DNA from: Pseudomonas tritici
Lineage (GTDB): Bacteria > Pseudomonadota > Gammaproteobacteria > Pseudomonadales > Pseudomonadaceae
Direction: 5' to 3'
Length of the DNA stretch: 64,000 nt
NCBI RefSeq assembly: GCF_014268275.3
Contig: NZ_CP077084.1
Location: 868,001-932,000 of the forward strand
Within the stretch, counting starts at the first letter, position 1, and each line of letters begins with the position of its first letter. Below are positions 56,979-64,000 of this stretch, piece by piece. Below the pieces are notes generated by a model, which saw nothing but the letters and a program-made list of their open reading frames with translations, did not search any database and had not been told where the DNA came from. The translations under genes were made by a program, and so were the position numbers.

Positions 56979-57002
56979 TGTGGGAGCTTGCTTGCCTGCG
57001 AT
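56979..57002. repeat. Single REP sequence
   Basis: One REP unit, TGTGGGAGCTTGCTTGCCTG followed by CGAT, without an inverted partner nearby. Confidence 0.65.
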
Positions 57003-57044
57003 GGCATCGGGATCTGCGCATTTTTTAATGGCTTAAGAGCAATT

Positions 57045-57177
57045 TGTAGTGAGCGGGCTTGTCCCGCGCTGGGCTGCGAAGCGGCCCTAAAACCTGGCAT
57101 CGCGTGTTACCTGAAAAGCGCGGTGGCCTTATTGGGGCCGCTTCGCAGCCCAGCGCGGGACAAGCCCGCTCACTACA
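57045..57177. repeat. 133-bp hairpin element with perfect 42-bp arms
   Basis: Left arm 57045-57086 and right arm 57136-57177 are exact reverse complements over 42 bp, with a 49-bp spacer. The outer ends TGTAGTGAGCGGGCTTG are shared with the small palindrome at 232-277. No gene is inside. It behaves like a recently inserted REPIN/MITE of a second repeat family. Confidence 0.92.
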
Positions 57178-57202
57178 TTGTGTCGACAGCGTCGACACAA
57201 TG
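57176..57202. other. 27-bp perfect palindrome beside the hairpin
   Basis: Arms CATTGTGTCGAC and GTCGACACAATG are perfect over 12 bp around AGC. It overlaps the last two bases of the hairpin element and lies 20 bp before the end of the antitoxin gene. No T run, so not a classic terminator; an operator or recombination site is possible. Confidence 0.6.
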
Positions 57203-57221
57203 GGTGACGTAGGGCCGCAAA

Positions 57222-57545
57222 TTATGCAGTGGGAACTCCGTGGACCTGCATATCAACACCCAGGGCTTTTCTAATCACCGCAAAAATTGCCGCGAGGTTA
57301 TCCATGCTTGGATTGCCACTGGCCGACAGCATTCGGTGCAGGCTTTTACTCGGTTTGGCCGTTTCTTTCGCAAGGCCTTCAAAGCCTACTGTGGCGTTGA
57401 CCAGATCACGCAGAATGACACGTGAAACTTCCGGCTCACCATTTAGAAACAACGTAGCAGCCTCATCAAGGAGAGCCTGGGCAAATTCAGGGTCGCGCTG
57501 AGCACGTTCGGCGATGGTGTGTTTGTAGCTGCGGGTGAGCGCCAT
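57222..57545 (-). CDS. HTH antitoxin of HigBA/RelBE-type module
   Basis: 107 residues with a C-terminal helix-turn-helix (GLAKETAKPSKSLHRMLSAS, then NPSMDNLAAIFAVIRKALG), of the 'addiction module antidote' family. It follows the toxin gene by 5 bp, the toxin-first order of higBA. It should neutralise the toxin and repress the pair. Confidence 0.87.
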   Translation of the reverse strand: MALTRSYKHTIAERAQRDPEFAQALLDEAATLFLNGEPEVSRVILRDLVNATVGFEGLAKETAKPSKSLHRMLSASGNPSMDNLAAIFAVIRKALGVDMQVHGVPTA

Positions 57546-57550
57546 GTCGG

Positions 57551-57883
57551 TTACCTCTGTTGTTTCAATTTCTTGTCACGCTGATGTTCATTGATCAGCG
57601 ACTTCACGACTTTGATATCGCGCTTTTGACTGGACTTGTCGCCACCACCGAAAAGGATGATTAGTCGGTGGGCTTCTTGTATCAGATAGATTCGCAGGCC
57701 TGGTCCCCAGTCGATGCGGTATTCGCCCAACCCATCGAACCACTTGATGTTGCTGGTGTTGCCCATTTCAAGTCGAACCAAAGCGGTGGAAACTCTGGTG
57801 GCTGCCGGCACACTCAAGGATGAAAACCACTCATCGAACGGGCTGGACTGGTTATCGCGTCGGTATTCTTCAATCTCAATCAT
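57551..57883 (-). CDS. RelE/HigB-type toxin
   Basis: 110 residues of the COG3657-type killer proteins: DEWFSSLSVPAATRVSTALV, then GLGEYRIDWGPGLRIYL and LIILFGGGDKSSQKRDI, the fold and basic residues of the RelE superfamily of ribosome-dependent mRNases. Start at 57883 is supported by AGGAC and by the usual MIEIEEY beginning. Confidence 0.87.
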   Translation of the reverse strand: MIEIEEYRRDNQSSPFDEWFSSLSVPAATRVSTALVRLEMGNTSNIKWFDGLGEYRIDWGPGLRIYLIQEAHRLIILFGGGDKSSQKRDIKVVKSLINEHQRDKKLKQQR

Positions 57884-57897
57884 TAGCCGTCCTGAAG

Positions 57898-57913
57898 GTA
57901 ACAAATAGGTTAC
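57898..57913. promoter_or_regulatory. Candidate operator of the toxin-antitoxin operon
   Basis: GTAAC-AAATAG-GTTAC, a 5-bp inverted repeat 15 bp upstream of the toxin start, where the antitoxin would repress its own promoter. Short, so tentative. Confidence 0.4.
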
Positions 57914-57939
57914 TAATCAAGCAAGCGAGCGATCCTGAC

Positions 57940-58665
57940 TTACCGAATGAAATTTGCCAACGCGATGAGTGTTTCATCAGGCGACAAGAGTTCCCGATCT
58001 ACTTGAGCCAACACGGGCCGCTTCAACACCAACACCGGTACTCCGCGCTCCCGCGCCACCTCCAACTTCGGCTCGGTTGCGCTGCTGCCGCTGTTCTTGC
58101 TGATCAACACATCGATCTGCCGTCTTTCAAATAGCGCCCGTTCGTCTTCAATCAGAAACGGTCCGCGTGCGCCGATCACTTCACACCGCTCATTCCCCGG
58201 ATACACATCCAGCGCACGCAACGTCCAGAACTGCTCCGGCGGGATTTCGTCGAGATGCTGCAACGGCTCACGCCCCAGCGTGAACAATGGGCGTTTGAAG
58301 GGTTTGAGCGCTTCGATCAACGAGGTCCAATCACCCACCTCGCGCCAATCATCCCCCGCCTGCGGCTGCCATGCCGGTCGGCGTAACGCCCAGCACGGCA
58401 CATGGCTTAACTGCGCAGCCTCGGCGGCATTGCGGCTGATCTGCGCCGCATACGGATGAGTCGCATCGAGAATCAAGCTAATCGCCTCATCCCGAACAAA
58501 CTGCGCCAAACCCTCAGCGCCACCGTAACCGCCGACCCGCACTTGGCAGGTCAGATCAGTAGGCACGCGGCCAACGCCGGCCAAGCTGTAGATATGCTCC
58601 GGCCCCAAGGTCCGTGCGATAGCCAGCGCTTCAGTCACGCCGCCCAGCAGCAGGATGCGCTTCAT
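57940..58665 (-). CDS. cobK: Precorrin-6A reductase CobK
   Basis: A 241-residue NADPH-dependent enzyme reducing precorrin-6A to dihydro-precorrin-6 in aerobic cobalamin synthesis. It starts [17 protein letters not shown] with the nucleotide-binding GGVTEA motif and has [16 protein letters not shown] and [14 protein letters not shown], both CobK/CbiJ hallmarks. It overlaps cobL by 4 bp. Confidence 0.94.
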   Translation of the reverse strand: MKRILLLGGVTEALAIARTLGPEHIYSLAGVGRVPTDLTCQVRVGGYGGAEGLAQFVRDEAISLILDATHPYAAQISRNAAEAAQLSHVPCWALRRPAWQPQAGDDWREVGDWTSLIEALKPFKRPLFTLGREPLQHLDEIPPEQFWTLRALDVYPGNERCEVIGARGPFLIEDERALFERRQIDVLISKNSGSSATEPKLEVARERGVPVLVLKRPVLAQVDRELLSPDETLIALANFIR

Positions 58666-59867
58666 AGCGGCTTGACCACTTCCAGCAAGGTGATCGGCAA
58701 CGCCTGGCGCCAGGTATCGAATTCCCCCAGCGGCTGAGCCTGAGCCACATGGATGCGCGTCAGTTCGCCGCCGTGCTGCGCGCGCCAAGCCGTCAGGGTC
58801 ATTTCACTTTGCAGGGTCACTGCGTTGGCGACCAATCGCCCCCCAGGCCGCAGGTGTTGCCAGCAGGTGTCGAGCACGCCTTCGCGAGTAACGCCGCCGC
58901 CGATGAAGATCGCGTCCGGTGCTTCCAGGCCGAGAAGCGCATCGGGCGCCTTGCCGCGAACCAGTTGCAAGCCAGGCACGCCAAGGGCGTCGCGGTTGTG
59001 TTCGATCAGGCCTTGGCGGCCCGCATCGCCTTCAATCGCCACTGCACGGCAGCTCGGATGAGCGCGCATCCATTCAATCCCAATGGAGCCGCTGCCCGCG
59101 CCCACATCCCACAGCAGTTCGCCGGGCATCGGGGCGAGGCGGGCGAGGGTCATGGCGCGCACGTCGCGTTTGGTCAGTTGGCCGTCATGTTTGAACGCCG
59201 AATCCGGCAGGCCGGCGAGGCGCGACAGGCGCGCAGTATTCGCGTCGGCCAGGCAGTCGATGGCGACCAGATTCAAATCAGCGACCAAGCTGTGTTCCCA
59301 CGCCTGCGCCAGCCCGTCGAGACGCCGCTCATCCGTGCCGCCCAAGTGTTCAAACACGCTCAACCGGCTCGGCCCGAACCCGGACTCAGCCAGCAACGAG
59401 GCAATCAACGCAGGGCTGCGACCGTCATTACTCAACACCAACAATCGCACACCACTGGCCAGATGCGCATTCAGCGCCGCCAACGGCCGCGCCACCACGG
59501 ATAACGTCACCACCTCCTGCAACGGCCAGCCCAGCCGCGCCGCCGCCAGGGACACCGACGAAGGCGCCGGCAATATCAGCAACTCATCCACCGCCACCTG
59601 TCGCGCCAAACTCGCCCCCACGCCATAGAACATCGGATCGCCACTCGCCAGCACACACACCGGCTCCCCGCGCCGCGCCAGCACCGGCTCCAGCGAAAAC
59701 GGGCTCGGCCACACCTGGCGCTCGCCACGAATACACACCGGCAACAGGTCCAACTGACGCTGACCCCCTATAATCCGCGAGGCGCGCAACAGGGCATGCC
59801 GGGCATTCCTGCCCAGCCCCTTGAAGCCGTCTTCACCGATGCCTACAACCGTCAGCCAGGGCGACAT
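58662..59867 (-). CDS. cobL: Precorrin-6Y C5,15-methyltransferase (decarboxylating) CobL
   Basis: 401 residues, a fusion of a CbiE-like C5-methyltransferase (about 1-200, start [15 protein letters not shown], then [15 protein letters not shown]) and a CbiT-like C15-methyltransferase/decarboxylase (about 210-401, SAM motif [15 protein letters not shown]). It acts after CobK. Divergent from cobG across 95 bp. Confidence 0.95.
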   Translation of the reverse strand: MSPWLTVVGIGEDGFKGLGRNARHALLRASRIIGGQRQLDLLPVCIRGERQVWPSPFSLEPVLARRGEPVCVLASGDPMFYGVGASLARQVAVDELLILPAPSSVSLAAARLGWPLQEVVTLSVVARPLAALNAHLASGVRLLVLSNDGRSPALIASLLAESGFGPSRLSVFEHLGGTDERRLDGLAQAWEHSLVADLNLVAIDCLADANTARLSRLAGLPDSAFKHDGQLTKRDVRAMTLARLAPMPGELLWDVGAGSGSIGIEWMRAHPSCRAVAIEGDAGRQGLIEHNRDALGVPGLQLVRGKAPDALLGLEAPDAIFIGGGVTREGVLDTCWQHLRPGGRLVANAVTLQSEMTLTAWRAQHGGELTRIHVAQAQPLGEFDTWRQALPITLLEVVKPL

Positions 59868-59962
59868 ATGAATTCCTTGAACGACATCCGACGGGCAGGC
59901 TTTTCATGCCGCCGGACAAAGCAGGCATAATACCGCGCCTTTACCCGCGAACCGGTAGCCCC

Positions 59963-61252
59963 GTGAACCAGACGCCCGCTGTGAATACCTTGCGCCCCTC
60001 GGCTTGTCCGGGGTTGCTGCGTATTGTCCAGGCGCTGGACGGTGGCATTTGCCGGATCAAATTGGCCGGTGGTTCGATCACCGCAGTGCAGGCCCATGCG
60101 GTGGCGGACGCGGCCCAGGCCTATGCCGGTGGAGTGATTGAGGCGACCAACCGCGCCAACCTGCAGATTCGCGGGATCGGTGCCGAAGAGCACGCCTTGA
60201 TCGCCATGCTGCTGGCCGCAGGCCTAGGCCCCAGCAACGCCGCTGGCGACGATGTGCGCAACCTGATGCTCAGCCCCAGCGCCGGTATCGACCCGCAGAT
60301 GCTGTTCGACACCCGCCCGCTGGCCGATCAGATCCTCGCCACCCTGCAAAACCACCCACGTTTCCATGAGCTGTCGGCAAAGTTCGCTGTGCAGTTGGAT
60401 GGCGGTGAAGCGCTGGCGATGCTCGAACATCATCATGATCTGTGGCTTTCGGCGTTTGTACGCGATGGTGAGACGCTCCTCGCATTCGGCCTGGCCGGTT
60501 GCCCTGGGCTGGATGCACCGTTGGCGGCTGTGCCATTGGAGCAGGGCCATGCGCTGGTGGTGGCGGTGCTGGAGGCGTTTCTTGACCTCGCCACTCCGGA
60601 ACAAACCCGCATGCGTCATCTGCCTGTGGATAACCTGCTGAGCCGCTTGCACCTGAAGCTACTGCCGGTCGACGGCTTCAATCGCCCGCCCAGTGGTGCT
60701 TTGCTGCACCTTGGGACTTATCCACAGACGCAAAAAAATCAGTTCTATGTCGCTGCCATCGCACCCTTGGGTCGCCTGGATTCGGCGATGCTTGCGGGCG
60801 TCGCACAACTCGCCAGCGAGTACGGCGACGGCACCTTGCGTTTCACCCCTTGGCAGGGCGTGCTGCTGCCCAACGTCGAAAAGCCTCACGCCGTGACCGA
60901 GCGCCTAGCGCAGCTGGGCTTCCTCTGCTCAGTTGACCAACCCCTGGCGCGCATGACTGCCTGCACCGGTTCCAGGGGCTGCGGCAAAGCGCTGGCCGAC
61001 ACCAAGGCTGATGCGGTGCAACTCGCCGCGCTGAAACCCGATCACGACGTGCACCTGTCCGGCTGCCCACGTTCCTGCGCCGCCGCACACGTTGCGCCGG
61101 TGACATTGCTGGCCGTGAGCCCCGGCCACTACGACCTCTATTTCCGCGAAGCAGCCCATCCCGGTTTCGGCCGGTTGCACGCGCGCAACCTTTCTATTGA
61201 AGCGACGGGCGCCTTGCTGCGCGCTCGCCCACGGAGCAACACCGATGATTGA
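59963..61252 (+). CDS. cobG: Precorrin-3B synthase CobG
   Basis: 429 residues of the nitrite/sulfite reductase-like family; converts precorrin-3A to precorrin-3B with oxygen. Fe-S Cys ligands are in TACTGSRGCGKAL and HLSGCPRSCAAAH. GTG at 59963 was chosen because it gives NQTPAVNTLRPSACPGLLRI, the usual start region; an ATG at 59906 is less likely. It overlaps cobH by 8 bp. Confidence 0.93.
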   Translation: MNQTPAVNTLRPSACPGLLRIVQALDGGICRIKLAGGSITAVQAHAVADAAQAYAGGVIEATNRANLQIRGIGAEEHALIAMLLAAGLGPSNAAGDDVRNLMLSPSAGIDPQMLFDTRPLADQILATLQNHPRFHELSAKFAVQLDGGEALAMLEHHHDLWLSAFVRDGETLLAFGLAGCPGLDAPLAAVPLEQGHALVVAVLEAFLDLATPEQTRMRHLPVDNLLSRLHLKLLPVDGFNRPPSGALLHLGTYPQTQKNQFYVAAIAPLGRLDSAMLAGVAQLASEYGDGTLRFTPWQGVLLPNVEKPHAVTERLAQLGFLCSVDQPLARMTACTGSRGCGKALADTKADAVQLAALKPDHDVHLSGCPRSCAAAHVAPVTLLAVSPGHYDLYFREAAHPGFGRLHARNLSIEATGALLRARPRSNTDD

Positions 61253-61871
61253 TTACATCCGCGATGGTCAGGAGATCTATCGCAACTCCTTCGCCATTAT
61301 TCGCGCGGAAGCCAAGTTGGACCGCATCCCGGCCGACCTGGAAAAACTCGCGGTGCGCGTGATTCATGCCTGCGGCATGGTCGATGCCATCGACGGCCTG
61401 CAGTTCTCCGAAGGCGCAGGCAAGGCCGGGCGCGATGCGTTGGCCGCTGGCGCGCCGATTCTGTGTGATGCGCGGATGGTGTCCGAAGGCGTGACCCGCA
61501 CACGCCTGCCGGCTAACAATCAAGTGATCTGCACCCTGCGTGACGACAGCGTGCCGGAGCTGGCACGGGCGTTGGGCAACACCCGTTCCGCTGCCGCCCT
61601 GGAACTCTGGCGCCCGCACCTGGAAGGCAGCGTGGTGGTGATCGGCAACGCGCCGACCGCGTTGTTCTACCTGCTGGAGATGCTTGATGCTGGCGCACCA
61701 AAACCGGCGTTGATCCTCGGCTTCCCGGTCGGCTTTGTGGGCGCCGCCGAATCCAAGGCGATGCTGGCCGCCGACAGCCGCGGCGTGCCATTCGTGATCA
61801 TGCAAGGCCGCCTGGGCGGCAGCGCGATGGCCGCCGCAGCGGTGAATGCCCTGGCCACGGAGGTCGAATAA
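61245..61871 (+). CDS. cobH: Precorrin-8X methylmutase CobH
   Basis: 208 residues, [20 protein letters not shown] start, catalytic His in [13 protein letters not shown]. It moves a methyl from C11 to C12 to give hydrogenobyrinate. Ends with TAATG, sharing one base with cobI. Confidence 0.96.
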   Translation: MIDYIRDGQEIYRNSFAIIRAEAKLDRIPADLEKLAVRVIHACGMVDAIDGLQFSEGAGKAGRDALAAGAPILCDARMVSEGVTRTRLPANNQVICTLRDDSVPELARALGNTRSAAALELWRPHLEGSVVVIGNAPTALFYLLEMLDAGAPKPALILGFPVGFVGAAESKAMLAADSRGVPFVIMQGRLGGSAMAAAAVNALATEVE

Positions 61872-62602
61872 TGCAGGCACGCGGACGCTTGATCGGCTTG
61901 GGCGTTGGCCCCGGTGATCCCGAACTGATCACCCTCAAGGCGCTGCGCCTGCTGCGCGAATCGCCTGTTGTGGCGTACTTCGTGGCCAAGGGCAAGAAGG
62001 GCAACGCCTTCGGCATCATCGAAGATCACCTGGTGCCGCAGCAGACCCTGATGCCGCTGGTGTACCCGGTGACCACCGAAGCGCTGCCGGCGCCGATGTC
62101 CTACGAGCAAGTAATCAGCGATTTCTACGACGCCGCCAGTGTCGACGTCGCCGCGCATTTGGACGCTGGCCGCGATGTGGCGGTGATCTGCGAAGGCGAC
62201 CCGTTCTTCTACGGCTCCTACATGTACCTGCACGACCGCCTCGCCGAACGCTACGAAGCGCAAGTCATCCCAGGCGTGTGCTCGATGCTAGGTGGCGCCT
62301 CGGTGCTGGGTGCGCCGTTGGTGTATCGCAACCAGAGCCTGTCGGTGTTGTCAGGCGTGTTGCCACATGAGGACCTCAAGCGGCGCCTGGCGGATGCCGA
62401 CGCGGCGGTGATCATGAAGCTGGGCCGTAACTTCCCCAAAGTGCGCCAGGTGCTCGAAGAACTCGGCCTGGCCGGGCGTGCGCTCTATGTGGAACGCGCG
62501 ACCATGGCCAACCAGAAAATCGTGCCGCTGGATCAGGTGGAACCGATGTCGTCGCCGTATTTCTCGCTGATCATCGTGCCTGGCGAACGGTGGCAAGGTT
62601 GA
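61871..62602 (+). CDS. cobI: Precorrin-2 C20-methyltransferase CobI
   Basis: 243 residues of the SAM-dependent tetrapyrrole methylase family: [17 protein letters not shown] near the start and [14 protein letters not shown]. It makes precorrin-3A. The stop overlaps the cobJ start by one base. Confidence 0.96.
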   Translation: MQARGRLIGLGVGPGDPELITLKALRLLRESPVVAYFVAKGKKGNAFGIIEDHLVPQQTLMPLVYPVTTEALPAPMSYEQVISDFYDAASVDVAAHLDAGRDVAVICEGDPFFYGSYMYLHDRLAERYEAQVIPGVCSMLGGASVLGAPLVYRNQSLSVLSGVLPHEDLKRRLADADAAVIMKLGRNFPKVRQVLEELGLAGRALYVERATMANQKIVPLDQVEPMSSPYFSLIIVPGERWQG

Positions 62603-64000
62603 TGCGCCCGGCGATTGTCATCCTGGGGCAGGGCAGCCTGGCGACTGCGCGCCAGATCCAGCAGGTTTACCCAGGCGCGGTGATCCACGGCTTGGCCGGA
62701 CGTGTTGAAGGGGCTGACCAGGCCTACAGCGAGTTCGGCGCGACCCTGCGCCAGCTCTATCAACACGGCACGCCGCTGATTGCCCTGTGCGCCGCCGGCA
62801 TCGTCATACGCACCCTGGCGCCGTTGCTGCTGGAGAAAGGCGAAGAACCCGCCGTGCTGGCCGTGGCCGAAGACGGCAGCGCAGTGGTGCCGTTGCTCGG
62901 TGGCCTTGGCGGTGTGAATGTCATGGCGCGCGAAATCGCCGCTGCCTTGAACGTTGCCGCTGCAATCACCACCAGTGGCGAGCTGCGTTTTGGCACCTGC
63001 CTGCTTAATCCACCGATGGGTTATGAGCTGGCTGATCTGGAGCTGGGCAAGCGGTTTGTCTCGGACTTGCTGGCCGGCGAAAGCGTGCGCATCGAAGGCG
63101 CGGCGCCGTGGCTGGAGCAGGCCAACTTGCCTCAGGATCAACAGGCGCGCCTGGCGATTCATGTGGGCAGCGCCGAGCGCACGCCTGCGGCCAATGAATT
63201 GTTGATCTACCCGAAGAATGTATGTGTTACGTGCAAACCAGGCGTGCAATTGGCTGAGCGTGTGCGCACGGCCTTGCATAAGGCGGGTATCGCCGTGCAA
63301 TCCCTGGCCTGCTTGCTGGCCAGTGATACGCAAATGGCCGAAGCATCGTTGCATGAAGCGGCTCTGGAACTCGGCGTACCGCTGCGGTTTGCCAGTGTTA
63401 CCCAGGACGCCGACATCCTCATCAACGTTGCCGAGCAACCCCTGGACCTGGCGCAAGTCGGTCGCCCCCGTGGCCGACTGGCCGTGATCGGCCTGGGCCC
63501 CGGCGCTGCCGAATTGATGGTGCCCGCGGTGAAAGCCGAACTGGCGCGTTGCACCGACGTGCTCGGCTACGAAACCTACGTGCGCATGGCCGGGCCGTTT
63601 CGCGACGATCAGGTGCAGCACTGCACCGACAACCGCGAAGAAATGCAGCGTGCGCGCCACGCCTTCGAGCTGGCCGCGCAGGGCCGTTCGGTGGTGGTGG
63701 TGTCGTCCGGCGACCCTGGCGTATTTGCCATGGCCGCCGCGGTAATCGAGGCCTTGCACGAGTCCAGCGACCCGGCCTGGCATCAGGTCGACCTGGAAAT
63801 CCTGCCCGGCGTCTCGGCCTCCCTGGCCACCGCCGCCCAGGCCGGTGCGCCGTTGGGCCATGACTTCTGCGTGATGTCGCTGTCGGACAACCTCAAGCCC
63901 TGGTCGATCATCGAGAAGCGCCTGGACCTGGCGTCCCAGGCCGATCTCGCCCTGGCGTTCTACAACCCGATTTCCCGTTCGCGCCCGTGGCAACTGGGGC
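62602..64000 (+). CDS. cobJ: CbiG-like/CobJ fusion, precorrin-3B C17-methyltransferase (5' part)
   Basis: Open to the window end (466 codons seen). Residues about 1-290 are CbiG-like (CAAGIVIRTLAPLL, GGLGGVNVMAREIAAAL, ITTSGELRFG), and from about 291 the CobJ methyltransferase begins (RLAVIGLGPGAAELMV, SSGDPGVFAMAAAV). CobJ contracts the ring. Fusion with a CbiG-type domain is usual in Pseudomonas. The start uses the TGATG overlap with cobI. Confidence 0.93.
   Translation, partial: MRPAIVILGQGSLATARQIQQVYPGAVIHGLAGRVEGADQAYSEFGATLRQLYQHGTPLIALCAAGIVIRTLAPLLLEKGEEPAVLAVAEDGSAVVPLLGGLGGVNVMAREIAAALNVAAAITTSGELRFGTCLLNPPMGYELADLELGKRFVSDLLAGESVRIEGAAPWLEQANLPQDQQARLAIHVGSAERTPAANELLIYPKNVCVTCKPGVQLAERVRTALHKAGIAVQSLACLLASDTQMAEASLHEAALELGVPLRFASVTQDADILINVAEQPLDLAQVGRPRGRLAVIGLGPGAAELMVPAVKAELARCTDVLGYETYVRMAGPFRDDQVQHCTDNREEMQRARHAFELAAQGRSVVVVSSGDPGVFAMAAAVIEALHESSDPAWHQVDLEILPGVSASLATAAQAGAPLGHDFCVMSLSDNLKPWSIIEKRLDLASQADLALAFYNPISRSRPWQLG

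Noticed and set aside
57045..57202. Hairpin element considered as a terminator for the antitoxin gene
   Set aside because: The stem is far too long, the loop is 49 bp and there is no T run; a mobile repeat fits better.
59868..59962. Cobalamin riboswitch before cobG or cobL
   Set aside because: The 95-bp gap is too short and I cannot find a B12-box-like sequence.
62533..63993. 486-codon open frame on the minus strand
   Set aside because: Antisense to cobJ, whose family motifs are clear on the plus strand.

Overview
This window is chromosomal DNA of a Pseudomonas, most likely of the P. fluorescens group. The evidence is the high G+C coding sequence, the many REP/REPIN palindromes of the types seen in that group (cores such as GTGGGAGCTGGCTTGCC and TCGCGAGCAAGCCCGC), and a gene order that, from memory, resembles the urease neighbourhood of P. 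aeruginosa PAO1 (urt-ure genes, an Hsp70-like gene, a ferritin-like gene, a desT-like regulator, ureEFG), with a large strain-specific insertion. There is no rRNA, tRNA, insertion sequence, prophage or CRISPR array that I can see.

Layout. 1-2.5 kb: end of an SDR dehydrogenase gene, a CDF-type transporter and an AGE-family epimerase. 2.7-5.1 kb: urease accessory genes ureE-ureF-ureG-ureJ on the minus strand, with their own sigma-54-like promoter and an NtrC-like site upstream. 5.4-22.7 kb: housekeeping and stress genes: an NlpC/P60 hydrolase, a DesT-like TetR regulator, a small secreted repeat protein, an AsmA-family protein, two chemoreceptors, a ferritin-like protein, a LysR/azoreductase divergent pair, a lipase, an EamA transporter with a divergent AraC-type regulator, a PsiF-repeat protein, an AI-2E-family permease, a broken lipoprotein gene, and a divergent yegD/cbpA chaperone pair.

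22.8-36.8 kb: two adjacent giant genes (2319 and 2336 residues) encoding toxin/effector-like proteins. Each has an N-terminal dermonecrotic-toxin-like region (DUF6543 type), leucine-rich repeat cassettes and a NEL-type E3 ubiquitin ligase domain with a CxD catalytic motif. The second carries an extra C-terminal extension that looks like a SET methyltransferase domain. 36.9-46.9 kb: the urea uptake and urease operon read on the minus strand, urtABCDE-ureD-ureA-GNAT-GNAT-ureB-ureC, behind a sigma-54-like promoter. 47.2-51.8 kb: a 1535-residue protein made of seven repeats of about 210 residues in two alternating types; the first repeat has a JAMM-like residue pattern.

51.8-56.8 kb: a copper acquisition cluster (PepSY membrane protein, OprC-like TonB receptor, two DUF2946 proteins, a PCu(A)C chaperone). 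57.0-57.9 kb: a 133-bp hairpin element with perfect 42-bp arms and a HigBA/RelE-type toxin-antitoxin pair. 57.9-64 kb: aerobic cobalamin genes, cobK-cobL on the minus strand and cobG-cobH-cobI-cobJ on the plus strand; cobJ runs off the window.

How it fits together: UrtABCDE imports urea, UreABC hydrolyses it, and UreD/E/F/G load nickel. Although the two urease loci lie about 30 kb apart, both carry sigma-54/NtrC-like signals, so they are probably induced together by nitrogen limitation. The most unusual content is the pair of host-targeting-like NEL proteins, especially the NEL-SET fusion, and the JAMM-like repeat protein on the other side of the urease operon. No secretion system is encoded in the window, so their delivery route is unknown.
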